A program made the position numbers and the translations under genes. A DNA stretch of 64,000 nt from the NCBI GenBank assembly GCA_033557465.1, contig CM066043.1:82366662-82430661 (forward strand). The letters are read 5' to 3'. Every line of letters starts with the position of its first letter. Within the stretch, counting starts at the first letter, position 1. The notes below the pieces were generated by a model. The model saw only the letters and a list, made by a program, of their open reading frames with translations, ran no database searches and was not told the origin of the DNA. This DNA is from Ichthyophis bannanicus. Its lineage: Eukaryota; Chordata; Amphibia; Gymnophiona; Ichthyophiidae. Positions 9,031 to 19,904 of the stretch are shown in pieces.

Positions 9031-11455
9031 GGGACTCCCAAGATAAGATGCCTGGAGTCCCAGCATGTCATAGATTGGAACATGCTATCCCCCACAACAC
9101 CAGGCATCCTGAGGATGGAGGGTAGGAGTTGAAAAAAGAAGGGCACTGTGGAACAGCTAACCTAGCATAGGACTGCAGACAAGGAGTCCATGTGTGCATG
9201 ATAGTTATCATCAATGATATTGAAAGAAACATTGCAATATGGACCTCCCCTAACAGGATTACACAGCAGTAAGGGGGTTCATGGGATCTACTGGGGAACC
9301 CAGTAGAGGAACCTTAAGGAGGACCTCACTGTGAAGTGCAGGTAATAAACCTGTAGGAAAAAACAGTGGAGGTCAGATTCCTGAAAGGTAAGAGGGAACC
9401 CCAGTAATAACTGGGGTAGTACAAAAAACGGTGGGCCTTCAGCGGAAGGCTTTATGATAAAAGCCGAACTCTTTTGGCGACAGAGTGGCTCACCCTTGGG
9501 AGCAAAAAGAGAAGGCTGACCGATTTGGACAAACAGGCCCAGTCCTTGTGCGAGGAAAAGGTATGGAAACCCCTTGTATCCCAAAAGAAAGGACAAATAC
9601 CTGAGGCGTTAGAGCCTGTGATTAACTGAAGATCCGCAATGTCTCTCCTAACTGGAGTCAGCTAGGAGAGATACTGGAACATGGAGAGCTTCAGAGGTAC
9701 CTAAACCTTAAGGTTATGGTGGAAGTTGTTAACTACCACAGAAGTGGTTGTGAGTGTAGAACCCCAAACATGCTGGATAGCCTAGGTATGGGTAAAGCCC
9801 ATCTGTCAGAATCATATAGCTATATGAGCCTAGACAGTCAGGTAGATAAATATGCAGAATACATATCTACCGATAATAAAATATCTCGACAGATACATAT
9901 ATATATATATATACATATAGATATAGATATATAGATAGACATATAAGAATATATCTATAGTGAGATATGAAAGGGCATAAAATACACACAAATGATAGAC
10001 ATAGACATCTGTAAGATGTGTGCTATAGGTATGAATATATAGGCCTCTATATGGGTGTCTGCAATGAAGCAGACAGAGATATGCCTACAGAATGGTATTC
10101 ACATAGGAAATGTGGAGAGGAAAGATTCATCTAATAACAAGAAGGTGGAACCTACTTGAGAAGAGATATAGAGAATCTATTCCCACTGGTTATGAGCTAC
10201 AGGGATGTTAGCTAGTGAAATAACCAGGACGGTTACGTGAAAGGCAGAGGATGATATCAGTCTGCAGCCAGCAAGTCCCGAGTATTCCAGAACTCTAGCA
10301 TGGTAAGTGAACAGAAGACGCATAAAAATGAGATACCATGCTGACCTGCTTAAGGGCAAAAAGGTATCATGCGTTCTTACCATGAGGATGAGCTGCAAGG
10401 AGAAAAAGCATATTCCCGATTGGAAATACTATGGACCAGAGCAGGGAATTGGCAACTCCTTAAGCTTTCACGTAAGAGAAGGCCTATGTCCTTTAATTAA
10501 AAAGGAGATAGTGAAAAAAGGGAGAACCTTTCTAGTCATGGGAGACATGACTGAAAAAGCCTTTTCCAACCATCTAGGATAGCTGTTGGAGAAAAAAACC
10601 TCATGCTCTCTAGCAAGGGCCCATAGTGGAGAGCTTCTCTGTAGAATTGCAGAGAGCATGATGCAGGAGAATGAGGAGATAGAACTGGCTGCAGGAGAGC
10701 CAGTACCTATGTCAGCTATGCTACCAAACCCAGGGGAATGGAGATGGCAGAAAGAGAAGACAATCCAACAAGCCTGTAGTGAAAAAATTTCCAAGACAGA
10801 TGACAGTACTGACTTGGAGCCACTACTAAGACCAGACAGAATGTTAGTGGAGGACAATCTGGTTGCTGGTGGACCAGAACCAGTGGTCCAAACATTAAGG
10901 CTCCTGCATGGGCAGCTGCTTGCCAGACAGCAGAAAGAATCTTACTGTTTAAAAACAGAAAGAACAGACAGAACAGGAGTAGAAAACTCTGGACATGTCT
11001 GATGAACTGCTTCAAAGCAAGATTGAAAAAGAGGAGTCAACTCAGAGAGGAAAACTCCGCACTGGAAAAGTAACAAAACTAGAGAGGCTGAAGAAAAAGC
11101 CCTCCAGTGAAGCAATACCTCTCTTACAGAGGAAAAGCTTGGTAAGAGGGTAAAGAGAATGGAGCTGAAGAAGACTTACAAAGTAGTAAGTCTATAGAAA
11201 GGAAAAAAGACATGCTGGCACAGGAAACTATCGTTTGATAGTGGTTAGACCTCTTTCCCTTGCAGGAAGAAGAGGAGAACCGTGTGACCTATAGGCATAA
11301 ACATCCTGACAGCTCATAGAACATAGAAAAAATGGATGTCTTTTGGGAAGAGATCCATGTCTAGGGTTTAGAATGAAAGCAGTGGATTGCCTCTATTAAG
11401 AAGAAGCAACTGCAGATTCTAACCCCCAGAGTCACAAGCATCTGATGAAGATTGA
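9031..11455. other. Non-coding interior of the DIRS element
   Basis: No convincing ORF on either strand. I searched for RT (Y-x-DD), RNase H and tyrosine-recombinase patterns on the minus strand and saw none. A simple AT-rich tract of TATA and GATA units lies at about 9895-9960. The sequence may be a decayed polymerase region or unrelated filler. Confidence 0.5.
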
Positions 11456-13639
11456 TCAGAAACCCTGCGGTTGCTGGGTTTGCTGAACCTGGTGAGAGGT
11501 TGAATTCTGCAGACCAGGACGATGCTTCCCTTGTTTGGGAACATCTGTATGATGGGCAGATGATGCATAAAACCTCCTTCTCTTATGGGAAGAAAGTTTG
11601 GCAGGACCTTTTCTACCTACTGGGACAGAAAAAGGTGCAGAACAGCCCCTAGGAACAGGTAAGTCAGTGGACAACTGAGTAACCTGACGTAAAGACTCCT
11701 TGTTGAAAAGATTATCTCCAGTGCAAGGAGTATGTCCCAGTCTTTGCTGTGCCCATTTGTCCAAGTCTGAAGCTTGGAGCCAGGCTTTACGTCGTGCCTC
11801 TATAGTTATAGCAGAAGTCCTGCTAACAGACTCAAAAGAGTCTAGGGAAGCACGAGTAAGAAACCAAGAGATATTCTGAAGATGCTTGGACTCTGGAAGG
11901 GAAGGAGTCAAAAGATGTAATTGCTTTGTGACCTCCTCAAGAGATAGACTCATATAAAAAATATATGAGAGAATTCTTGCAGAAAGCATAGATGTCTGGA
12001 AGGTTTGACGTCCAAAGGCATCTAGTGTCTTAGACTCACGACCTGGCGGATAAGAAGAGTGCTTTTTCTTACTCTTTACCCGTCTCATTGCTGATTCCAC
12101 AACTATGGAATGATGAGGAAGTTGAGTCTTTTGAAACCCTGGAGAGGGGGGCACCTGATATAAAAGATCAGTTGCTCTGGAAGGTGGGGGTACCCTTAAA
12201 GGTGCTTCCCACATTCCTAGAAGGAGATCCTGCAAGGAATGATGCAAAGGAAGCATTATGTTCTCCTTTGCTTTGGTAGAAACAGAGCCTTGTGCAGGAT
12301 CATGTCCAGGGATAGGAATGGCAAGGGATCTTGCTATATCCAGGAGGAAACTCTGAAAAGAGGGATCCCCAACAGGAATCTCCCTTGGACAGGTTAGATC
12401 TGAAGAACTAGCCTGAGCACCGAACGTCATTACCACATCGTCCATGCCAGGTATCGACTCCAAGCTTGGTATAAAAGGGAGCGATCCTGTTGGAAGAAGC
12501 ATGGTAGGAGTTGGCCACGATGCTACTGTGGATACCGGTACCGATGCTAATACTGGTACCGATGTCGGAGCCGAGCCCGACACAGACATCGGAGCAGCCA
12601 TTGGCAGTTCAATCGGTACCGAGGTAACCGAAAACCTCCGGTCGCTATCCTCGGTACCGAGTCTCCGGTATCGATCGGTGTCGGTACCAAAGCATGTTGG
12701 TACCCAGTCTTCCAGACTAGAGATCGATTCCAAACTCGGCATAGAGGGCAAAGAGCCTGATGAGCAAAGCATGGAAGGCACCGACCGCAAGGGTAATGTG
12801 GACATTGGTACCGACTTCGGTACCGTGTCTGATACCGGTGGATGAAGGCCAACCAGTGGCAACTCAAACGGCCTCAGGGGAACCGAGAGTTGCGGATCCG
12901 AATCATCGGAACCGAGCCTTCGGTACCGCCGGAAGCCGGTACCAAGGCGAGTCGGTACCCAGTCCTCCAGACTGGAGATCGATTCGAGACTCGGCATCGA
13001 GGGAAGCGAGGCTATCGATGCACATCTGGAGGGTACCGACATCGGTGATAGAATTGGTACTGTTACCGATAATGGAAAGTCAGTCTGGAGGGTATCCACC
13101 GGTCCCGAAGGTACCGAGGACGCCAGATGACCATCCCTGATAAGGAGTGTATCATCCAACACCAGTGCCGATGCCAGGGTATCAGTACCGCTCGAAGCGG
13201 ATGCCACCACCGGACACGGCTCAGGTATGTTCTGTGAGGGGTGAACCCCAGGAACAACCTGAAACCCCTCAAAGGCTTTGGGAACCAAAGACTCCCACCG
13301 GGGTTTTGAAGCCAGTGGGCCCTCGAGAGCAAGGCCGGAGCCGTCTACATGCTGTGCATGAGACCTACCACTTGAGGGCTGGCTAGTCTTAACAGACTGT
13401 TTGTGGGTTACCTGATCCTGTGTAGAAGAAGAAAGGGACGGTGCCCTGACATCGGAGGGAAACCGTGTATCGAGGGAACCTCGATGTTGAAAACCTCTTC
13501 TCACCAAACTGTTGCCTAAAGGCTCCGGAGGAAAAAGGTCAGGACCCAAGCAGGTTAGACACCGATATAGAGGGTCTAAAAATAAAGTTGTACCGCCACA
13601 GTCTGAACATTTCTTGGAGAAAGTGGCTGGCGGTTCCAT
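11456..13639 (-). CDS. DIRS-type gag-like protein, 727 aa, open
   Basis: The N-terminus has a zinc-binding pattern C11-x2-C14 and C27-x2-C30 ending CLTCLGPD, as in vertebrate DIRS gag proteins. The middle (about residues 200-430) is low complexity, rich in Ser, Val, Pro and Thr, and contains a repeated block: SMPSLESISSLEDWVPT occurs twice about 100 residues apart, with a third weaker version. The C-terminal third matches the LAP2-alpha-like/DIRS gag domain: TLDAFGRQTFQTSMLSARIL, then ITIEARRKAWLQASDLDKWA and CTGDNLFN. LAP2-alpha is a known domesticated relative. The likely role is particle assembly with the element RNA. No stop interrupts it, but the polymerase genes are missing, so any mobility would need help. 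Confidence 0.75.
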   Translation of the reverse strand: MEPPATFSKKCSDCGGTTLFLDPLYRCLTCLGPDLFPPEPLGNSLVRRGFQHRGSLDTRFPSDVRAPSLSSSTQDQVTHKQSVKTSQPSSGRSHAQHVDGSGLALEGPLASKPRWESLVPKAFEGFQVVPGVHPSQNIPEPCPVVASASSGTDTLASALVLDDTLLIRDGHLASSVPSGPVDTLQTDFPLSVTVPILSPMSVPSRCASIASLPSMPSLESISSLEDWVPTRLGTGFRRYRRLGSDDSDPQLSVPLRPFELPLVGLHPPVSDTVPKSVPMSTLPLRSVPSMLCSSGSLPSMPSLESISSLEDWVPTCFGTDTDRYRRLGTEDSDRRFSVTSVPIELPMAAPMSVSGSAPTSVPVLASVPVSTVASWPTPTMLLPTGSLPFIPSLESIPGMDDVVMTFGAQASSSDLTCPREIPVGDPSFQSFLLDIARSLAIPIPGHDPAQGSVSTKAKENIMLPLHHSLQDLLLGMWEAPLRVPPPSRATDLLYQVPPSPGFQKTQLPHHSIVVESAMRRVKSKKKHSSYPPGRESKTLDAFGRQTFQTSMLSARILSYIFYMSLSLEEVTKQLHLLTPSLPESKHLQNISWFLTRASLDSFESVSRTSAITIEARRKAWLQASDLDKWAQQRLGHTPCTGDNLFNKESLRQVTQLSTDLPVPRGCSAPFSVPVGRKGPAKLSSHKRRRFYASSAHHTDVPKQGKHRPGLQNSTSHQVQQTQQPQGF

Positions 13640-13800
13640 GAAGGAAAAGAAGGAGGCCTGAAAGGCCTGATAAACCGTGTGAAGAAAAAATATCCCGGTG
13701 ATGTCGGGGAGACAGTCGCGACCACAAGAAAACTAAAGAAATAAAACAAAAATTTTCTGCGGTGACAGGAGGACGTCCTGCCGGCTCCGCGGAAAACGAA

Positions 13801-13962
13801 AACTGAGGAGAGGCAGTTGGGAAAGGCGGGAAGGCAGCACGCAGGCGTGGTGGGATGCTTCCAAAAGCTTTTTGATTGGACGCTGGGAAGTGTTCCCGCG
13901 CAGACTCTGTCGGTACCGACGTACCCATATGTGAAGACTCATTCCTGCTTGTTCCTGGAGAT
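13801..13962 (-). repeat. Right inverted terminal repeat of the DIRS element
   Basis: It pairs with 8690-8850, sharing the GTCGGTACCGAC palindrome and the CATATGTGAAGACT phrase. It ends GTTCCTGGAGAT at 13962, after which L2 sequence resumes. The gag start codon (13639) lies about 160 bp inside it, so the repeat probably carries the promoter; that is inference from family structure. Confidence 0.8.
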
Positions 13963-14490
13963 CCATCATACACCACCTTCAAAGCCAAACTCAAAACACT
14001 TCTATTCCACAAAGCTTTCTATTTCCCCATCACCTGATACTACCTAAGCACTACTTCCTCCCTTTTTTCACACCCTAACTTTAACCTACCACCCTCCCAT
14101 GTCTGTCCTATGCATTGTATATAGTTCCCCTTTATACAAGTTTTATGAGCTTCATAAATATGTTACTATGTTATCGACTATGTTTAATGTGGCAGTCAAC
14201 TTTGTAATTATCTCCCTTGTCGTCTGCATAAGTTACTGTTTAACGTAACCGCTCTGATTGAAGGATAGGGCGGTATAAAAAAAAGCTGTTAAATAAATAA
14301 ACACATCTCCCCAAGTAAGACTGTGAGCATCTCTCCTATTACAATAATGGATTTCTTTTCTACTTTTCTTTTAACTGAGTTTTTATTATAAACTGCCCTG
14401 TTGCTACTGTGAAGGGCAGTATATCAGGTTTTAATAAACATAAACACCACTTGATATCTCAATTCTTTTGAATACTGGGCTATTGTTTTT

Positions 14491-15812
14491 AAGAACATAA
14501 CATAAAAAAAGAAGATATGCCATACTAGGTCAGACCAAGGTCCATCAAGCCAAGTATCCTGTTTTCAACAGTGACCAGTCTAGGTCACAAGTACCTAGCA
14601 GTTTCCCCAAAAGACACAGATTCCACAATGCTTGTATTGGGACAAGCAGTGGATTTCCTGGGTCCTCTTTAATAATGGTTTATAGACCTTTCCTCCAGGA
14701 ACTTGTCCAAACCTTTTTTAGACCCAACTACACAAACAGCTTTTACATCATCCTCTGGTAACGAATTCCAGAGTTTATTTACATGTTGAGGAAAAAAAAC
14801 CATTTCTCTTATTAGTCTTAAATAGATTATATTGTAGCTTCATTGCATGTCCCCTAATCTTTCTACTTTTTGATGGTGTAAACAATCGATCTATGTTTAC
14901 CCATTTTACTCCATTCAGTAGAGACCTCTATTGTATCTCCTCTCAGCGTCTCTTTTCCAGGTTGAAGATCCCTAACCTTTTAAACCTTTCCTAATTGGTG
15001 TTTCCTTCCAGAGGATTTCAATGGTTTATCCACGATGACGCCTAAATCTTTTTCCCGGGTGGTGGTTCTTAATGTGGAACCTTGCATTGTGTAACCATAA
15101 TTTGGGTTGTTCTTTCCTAGGTGCATAACTTTGCACTTATCCACATTAAATTTCATCTGCCATTTAAACATCCAGTCTTCCAATTTATCAAGTTCCTCTT
15201 GCAATTTTTCACAGTCCTCAGGGTTTTAACAACTTTAAAGAATTTTGTGTCATCTGCAATTTTGATCACCTCACTCATTATTCCTATTTCTGGGTCATTT
15301 ATGAATATTTTAAAAATCAGCAGACCTAGCACAGATCCCTGGGCTACTCCACTATTCACCTTTCTCCATTCAGAAAATTGGCCATTTAGCCCTTCCCTCT
15401 GCTTTCTTTTAACCAGTTCCTGATCTACTCTGCTACACTGCCTCCTATTCCACAAATTTTTATTCACCAAGAGTCTCTCATGAGGGACCTTGCCAAAGGC
15501 TTTCTACAAATCCATTTACACTATATCAACTGGCTCACCTTGATCTACCTGTTTATTCACACCTTCAAAAAAATGTAACAGATAGTAAGACAAGGCTTTC
15601 CTTGGTTAAATCCATGTTGGCTTTCTCCCATTAAACCATGACTATCTACATGTTCAGTCATTTTGTTCTTTTATAATGGTTTCTACCATTTTGCCCAGTA
15701 TTGATATAGGGTTCACCGGTCTGTAGTTTCCTGCATCTCCCCTGGAACCCTTTTAAAAAATTGCCATAACATTGGTTATTCTCCAATCTTCAGGTACTAC
15801 AGATAATTTGCA
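14491..15812 (-). mobile_element. CR1 LINE (family A), 5'-truncated, decayed
   Basis: The 3' tail is at 14491-14580 and the copy reads leftwards. RT-derived sequence includes WQMKFNVDKCKVMHLGKNNP (about 15120-15165) and DDTKFFKVV. The frame changes several times, for example near 15180. The 5' end falls near 15812, within RT. It cannot be functional. Confidence 0.8.
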
Positions 15813-15859
15813 AAGGCAGAACCAGTTACAGAGTAGATGGAAAGGAAATCATGCCTTTT

Positions 15860-16062
15860 CTCTGAAGTTTAAGGAGAGTTAGATTCAGGTATGGTAAGTA
15901 TTTTTCCTGTCCATAGAGAGCTTCCAATCTCATTTTGTGGCTGAGGCAATGGAGGGTTAAATGACTAGTCCAAGATCACAAGGAGTGGTACTGGGATTTA
16001 AACCTAGCTTCCCTGGTTTTCAGCCCAGTGCTTTAACCATTAGGTTATTCTTCCACTGGTAG
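15860..16062 (-). mobile_element. tRNA-derived SINE
   Basis: On the minus strand a tRNA-like head shows an A-box-like phrase (AACCTAATGGTTAAAGCAC) and a B-box-like phrase (GGTTTAAATCCCAG). They are followed by a conserved body ending near CCTCCATTGCCTCAG. The same body is seen on the plus strand at 35084-35750. The element would be transcribed by RNA polymerase III and mobilised by a LINE. It encodes no protein. Confidence 0.65.
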
Positions 16063-16379
16063 CCTTTTGTTTGCCAGGTGTATTTTGCTGAAGAGAGGTT
16101 AGGGAAAGGACTTCGTAGCACTGTATGTGTCCCTGCTGACATCATCATCAAAGGCCCAAGCTATCCACTTCATATGATGCACGGAGTTGCACACAATATT
16201 GGGCCTTTATTGATGACCTTGGCAGGAAAATACAGGGTTTGTGGGCTGTTAAACAGATTAACAAGTATTATTTTAAAAAAGTAAACACGTAGGGTAAAAT
16301 GGCCCTGTGGGCTGATTTTGGCCATTGGGCAAATGTTTACCAACTCCTGCTATAGGATGTAGTATTAACTTGCAAGACA

Positions 16380-17325
16380 AGGCTTACCCCAGCAGGAGTC
16401 AGTGGGAAATGCCATGTGATATTGCGGAAAAACTGTCTGGTAAGATTTGCCTCTTTGCAGATGATAGCAATAGACACCCAGGAAGGTGTAGATAACATTA
16501 GGAGAGATCTAACTAAGTTTGAAGAATGCTCTAAAATTTGGTAGCTGAGATTTAATGTTAAAAAATACAGGTCATAGATTTGGGCTGCAGCAATCCAAGG
16601 GAGCGATACAGTATAGAGGGTGAAGTACTCCTGTCCACAAAAGAAGAGCGGGACCTAAGCATGATTGTGTCTTGTGATCTTAAAGTAGCTAAATAGGTAA
16701 AAAAAAAGGCGACGGCAAAAACTAGAAGGATGCTTGGGTGCATAGGGAGAGGAATGGCCAGCAGAAGAAAGGAGGTGAAAGTGCCTCTGTATAGGTCTTT
16801 TGTGCAACCTGATTTGGAGTATTGTGTGCAATTCTGGAGACCGCACCTTCAAAAGGATATAAACAGATTGGAGTCAGTGCAGAGCATGGCTATTAAATTG
16901 GTTAGTGGTCTTCGTTATAAAACATATGAGGACAGACTTAAGGATCTTAATATGTATACTTTAGAGGAAAGGCGGGATAGAGGTGATATGATTGATCCAT
17001 GGCATAAATTCACAGGAGGAGAGCCTCTTTTGATTGAAAGCAGGCTCTGCTATGAGGGGACATAAGATAAAGGTGAAAGAAGATAGACTCAGGAGTAATA
17101 TGCGGAAATATTTTTGATGGAAAGAGGGATAGATGTGTGGAATAGTCTCCCAGTGAAGGTGGTGGAGATGAAGATAGTATCTGAATTTAAAAAAGCAGGG
17201 GACAAACACAGAGGATCTCTAAAGAAAAAAAAGGGGACTGTTATTGTAGTTGATATGGAAGGGCAGACTAGATAGGCCATGTGGTCTCTTTCTGCCACCA
17301 TTGTTTCTATGTTCTGTGTAACACA
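16380..17325 (+). mobile_element. CR1 LINE (family B), 3' part, decayed
   Basis: It begins inside the RT near the catalytic site (CLFADDS-like residues near 16450) and runs through LRFNVKKY-like and VCNSGDRT-like decayed segments. The best frame is 16730-17065 ([20 protein letters not shown]). The 3' end has the family B tail, GGCAGACTAGATAGGCC, then TCTATGTTCTGTG. Multiple stops are present. Confidence 0.75.
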
Positions 17326-17329
17326 GGCT

Positions 17330-18010
17330 ATACTACTACATATCACTTCAACAATTCTGTAGAAATACTTCCAGCTCCTCTTGCCCTAAGCTTCCTCTTG
17401 GCATACAGAATCACAGCATCATCTTTTAATACAGAATAAATTAAGGAAACATCTCAGGAAATTAAACCTGGAAAGGATCTAAGCAGGATAAAAGCATCCT
17501 ATTTCAAATCCATGCACCTACTGCCATGAAATTGCTTTTACTTCCCAGGAGTTAACAGATCACAGCTTTATTTTCTGTTAGTGCCTCTACATCTTTGTTA
17601 TTGGTAAAGTGATTGATTGTGTTCTCTCTTGATTAACTATTCTATGCGCATGTGGTTGGACTATTGTATTACAATTGACTGCTTGTGACCTCATCCATTA
17701 ATTGATTAAGTTTTCAAGATGCTGGTTGCATTTCCACCTGAAATCTTTATTTATTTATTTTGCCGACTGAAGCGGTAGTATTAATATCTGCTGCAAATGC
17801 AGCAAAACAAGATGGGGTATCATCAGCTCCACTTCGCCGGAAACAAGACTAGACTAGTTCTGCTGTAAAATAAGTGACCCAGCCTTCATAGCCAAAGACA
17901 ATTATTCTCTGTGAATGAAGCATTTCCACTGGGACCCAAGCCGTTCTTCAATAAAAGAGTGAGAAAATCACATTCAAATATTTAAGCAGCACAAAAACAT
18001 AATGGGCTAA
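17330..18010. other. No recognisable feature
   Basis: AT-rich sequence without coding potential on either strand. A short TTTA-repeat tract lies at about 17746-17760. It may be the end of a decayed LINE, but I cannot support that. Confidence 0.4.
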
Positions 18011-18036
18011 ATGTTCAATAACTTTAGACTCAGAAG

Positions 18037-18250
18037 CAATGCTATGTTAAGCAGTTTGGAGCCGAATGGGAGTCCTCCACTGGTGTTTCTGCTAATGGGG
18101 GTGGTGCAATTTGTCTGCATCTGTCTATTCCTTTGGACCTGCCTATGCCGTATGATTCTAAGAGCAATCGTGTTGCACCACCCCCCACAAGCAGGAATGC
18201 CAGTGAAGGACTCCTGCGTAGCTCCAAACTGCTTAGCGGGAACATTGCTT
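18037..18250. repeat. Short foldback element (about 214 bp)
   Basis: The arms of about 75 bp are inverted copies. The left begins AGCAATGCTATGTTAAGCAG and contains TTTGGAGCC and GGTGGTGCAA. The right contains TTGCACCACC and GCTCCAAACTGCTTAGCGGG and ends ACATTGCTT. The centre is about 60 bp. Its size and structure fit a MITE. No transposase and no clear target duplication are seen. Confidence 0.6.
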
Positions 18251-18252
18251 AG

Positions 18253-18715
18253 AAACCTATTTACTAAACTACAGTAAAATTAAACACGTTAGAGACAAAA
18301 ACCATAACATTTTGGAGTGAAAGGGGGTGTAGCATGCATGTAATAGAAAGCTGCTGAGGTTTTAATACACAATACTGCATGTTAATGCAGTGGTTTTCTA
18401 TCGTGGAAGCAATTAACTACATCTCGGGAGGTAGAATAAAATTTCTGCAGTAACAGCCTGCTTCACTGTTAATGTGTATTTCTGTAGCATACATTAAGGT
18501 TTGTGCCACCTCCTTGACCATTCCCACCACCCTTTTGCTATCCCCCAGTCTGCATTAAAACAATTCTGTGTTAGATGTTTAATGTGTGATTTAATGTGCG
18601 GTAACAGTATTGCCTGTACATTAAGGATCTTTTTGTGGTGTTAACCATTTTATGCGCATTAAAACCGGCATTAAGCACCAAACATGCTTAATAAATACAA
18701 ACCTTAGGGGGTTAT
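18253..18715. repeat. MITE-like sequence, unclassified
   Basis: Starts with TTTACTAAACTACAGTAA and ends with phrases such as GCATTAAAACCGGCATTAA and AACATGCTTAATAAAT. The wording resembles the ends of the element at 741-3542. No coding potential is seen. Boundaries are approximate. Confidence 0.3.
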
Positions 18716-18984
18716 ATTAGAAACCCTATTTATGCTTTGGATATCTGAAAACAGGCATAGAGAAGTCCAAAGCACAGAGAAGTCTCCAGAGTCATTTTAG
18801 AAGCCAGGTTTATGGACGTTCAAGTCTGAATGAGGACTTGGTGGAGGCATGGCTGAGGTGTTCCCAAGAACCTGGACATCAAGTCGAAGTTTAAAACGGC
18901 TCCAGACATGAATAAGCATTGGAAAAGTGCTTGCTCTGGCTGAAAAACATCCAGGGCATGTAGAGGAGATAGTGTTCTATCATT

Positions 18985-19075
18985 TCCACTACTAAGCACA
19001 ATCACAAGAGCATTACGATTTGAACCCTGCCTTCCCTGGTCTTTGCCCACTACACAGCCATTAGACCAATCCTAG
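18985..19075 (-). mobile_element. tRNA-derived SINE fragment
   Basis: On the minus strand the B-box-like phrase GGTTCAAATCG follows ACCAGGGAAGGC, and an A-box-like region GGTCTAATGGC precedes it. This is the same head type as the SINE at 15860-16062. The body is truncated. Confidence 0.5.
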
Positions 19076-19355
19076 ATATTCAGGTTTTAAAAAAGTATTC
19101 TAGGGCTGTTTATGTAAAACCAGCTCTGCACCTGGAAGTGCCTGCTTTTTTTCAGACATTCTGTTTTAGATGTCCCAGATTACACCTAGTCGTCCTTTCC
19201 AAAATGCCCCTCTTAACTTCTTAAGTGAGAGAGCAATAGTCTACAAAGAGGTTTTGTGTTCTTAAATTCATTTTAAAAAATCTATGTTTAAGTGCCTAGC
19301 TAACTGGTGTGTCAGAGATGTGGTTTTATTGTGATATCTTGATGTAAAATCTTAG

Positions 19356-19857
19356 GGGCCCAATGTTGAAGTATGACGGCTATGTGCCACTACAACGCAT
19401 TGCCGTCAGCACCAAAGCTTAACCCCGCATATTCAATACCGGGGCATTATGAAGCCCTGGCATTGAATATCTGGGTTTGCCACACAGCCTCCTATGCACA
19501 GTAGCTAACTGGGCAGCAGCAATATGTCATTCTGCCATTAGCCCCTGCGGCTAAAAGATAGGCAAGCTTTTATTAAGCACATCTTTTAGCCACAGATTGC
19601 TAACTGGACCGCACCACTGGACCACACCACTGGACAGCACCACTGCCCAGTTAGCGACTGTCGCCACCTTCACTCCTCCCTGGAATGCCCACGCCACACG
19701 CTGATGCTAAACAGTTATCATTGGGGCGTGTAGGGGGGAAGATTGGGGATATCTAGTGGCACTAACTATGTTAGTGCCTTTGAATAGTCTGCTGAGCGGC
19801 ATTTATACGGTTTATAGGCTTAAACCATGTAAATGCCTTTCAAATATCGGGCCCTAG
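19356..19857. repeat. Non-autonomous element with GGGCCC inverted ends
   Basis: The left end reads GGGGCCCAATGTTGAA and the right end, in reverse complement, reads AGGGCCCGATATTTGAA. The interior contains a short tandem triplication around ACCGCACCACTGGACCACAC (about 19607-19645) and is non-coding. Related wording occurs at 290-720. The family is unknown to me. Confidence 0.45.
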
Positions 19858-19904
19858 ATGTTTAAATGTAAAATCTTTTATGCATCTTACCAGTACATTT
19901 TGCA

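Larger units (their letters stand above)
8663..13962 (-). mobile_element. DIRS-type retrotransposon derivative, gag only
   Basis: Oriented on the minus strand. It has inverted terminal repeats (8690-8850 and 13801-13962), an internal complementary region near its 3' end (8936-9030), and a gag-like ORF near its 5' end (11456-13639). DIRS elements normally also encode reverse transcriptase, RNase H, a methyltransferase-like domain and a tyrosine recombinase. I find none of these in the 2.4 kb between 9031 and 11455. It is therefore probably a non-autonomous derivative. It lies inside the L2 at 7141-14300 without a visible long target duplication, as expected for recombinase-mediated integration. 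Confidence 0.75.
7141..14300 (+). mobile_element. L2 LINE, 5'-truncated, split by two insertions
   Basis: Three blocks belong to one L2: 7141-7757, 8367-8662 and 13963-14300. The first holds decayed reverse transcriptase sequence downstream of the catalytic site (LTQVSCWLKANHLILSP, then FHYLGVILDSALTFHDHI). The second continues with IHYKLLTLVHKTLHTGIP. The third continues FKAKLKTLLFHKAF in a broken frame and ends in a GCGGTATAAAAAAAAGC and TAAA-repeat tail. Reading 8662 into 13963 is consistent with the L2 C-terminus, which gives the boundaries of the inserted DIRS element. No intact ORF remains. Confidence 0.75.

Noticed and set aside
9895..9960. TATA/GATA tract as a promoter
   Set aside because: Simple AT-rich microsatellite inside the non-coding part of the DIRS element, with no ORF downstream.
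9031..11455. DIRS reverse transcriptase and tyrosine recombinase
   Set aside because: No RT, RNase H or recombinase motif could be found on either strand, and the frames are short.
12444..12845. Plus-strand ORF rich in Gly, Asp and Thr
   Set aside because: It is the antisense shadow of the repetitive part of the DIRS gag; the GGTACC-rich sequence stays open on several frames.
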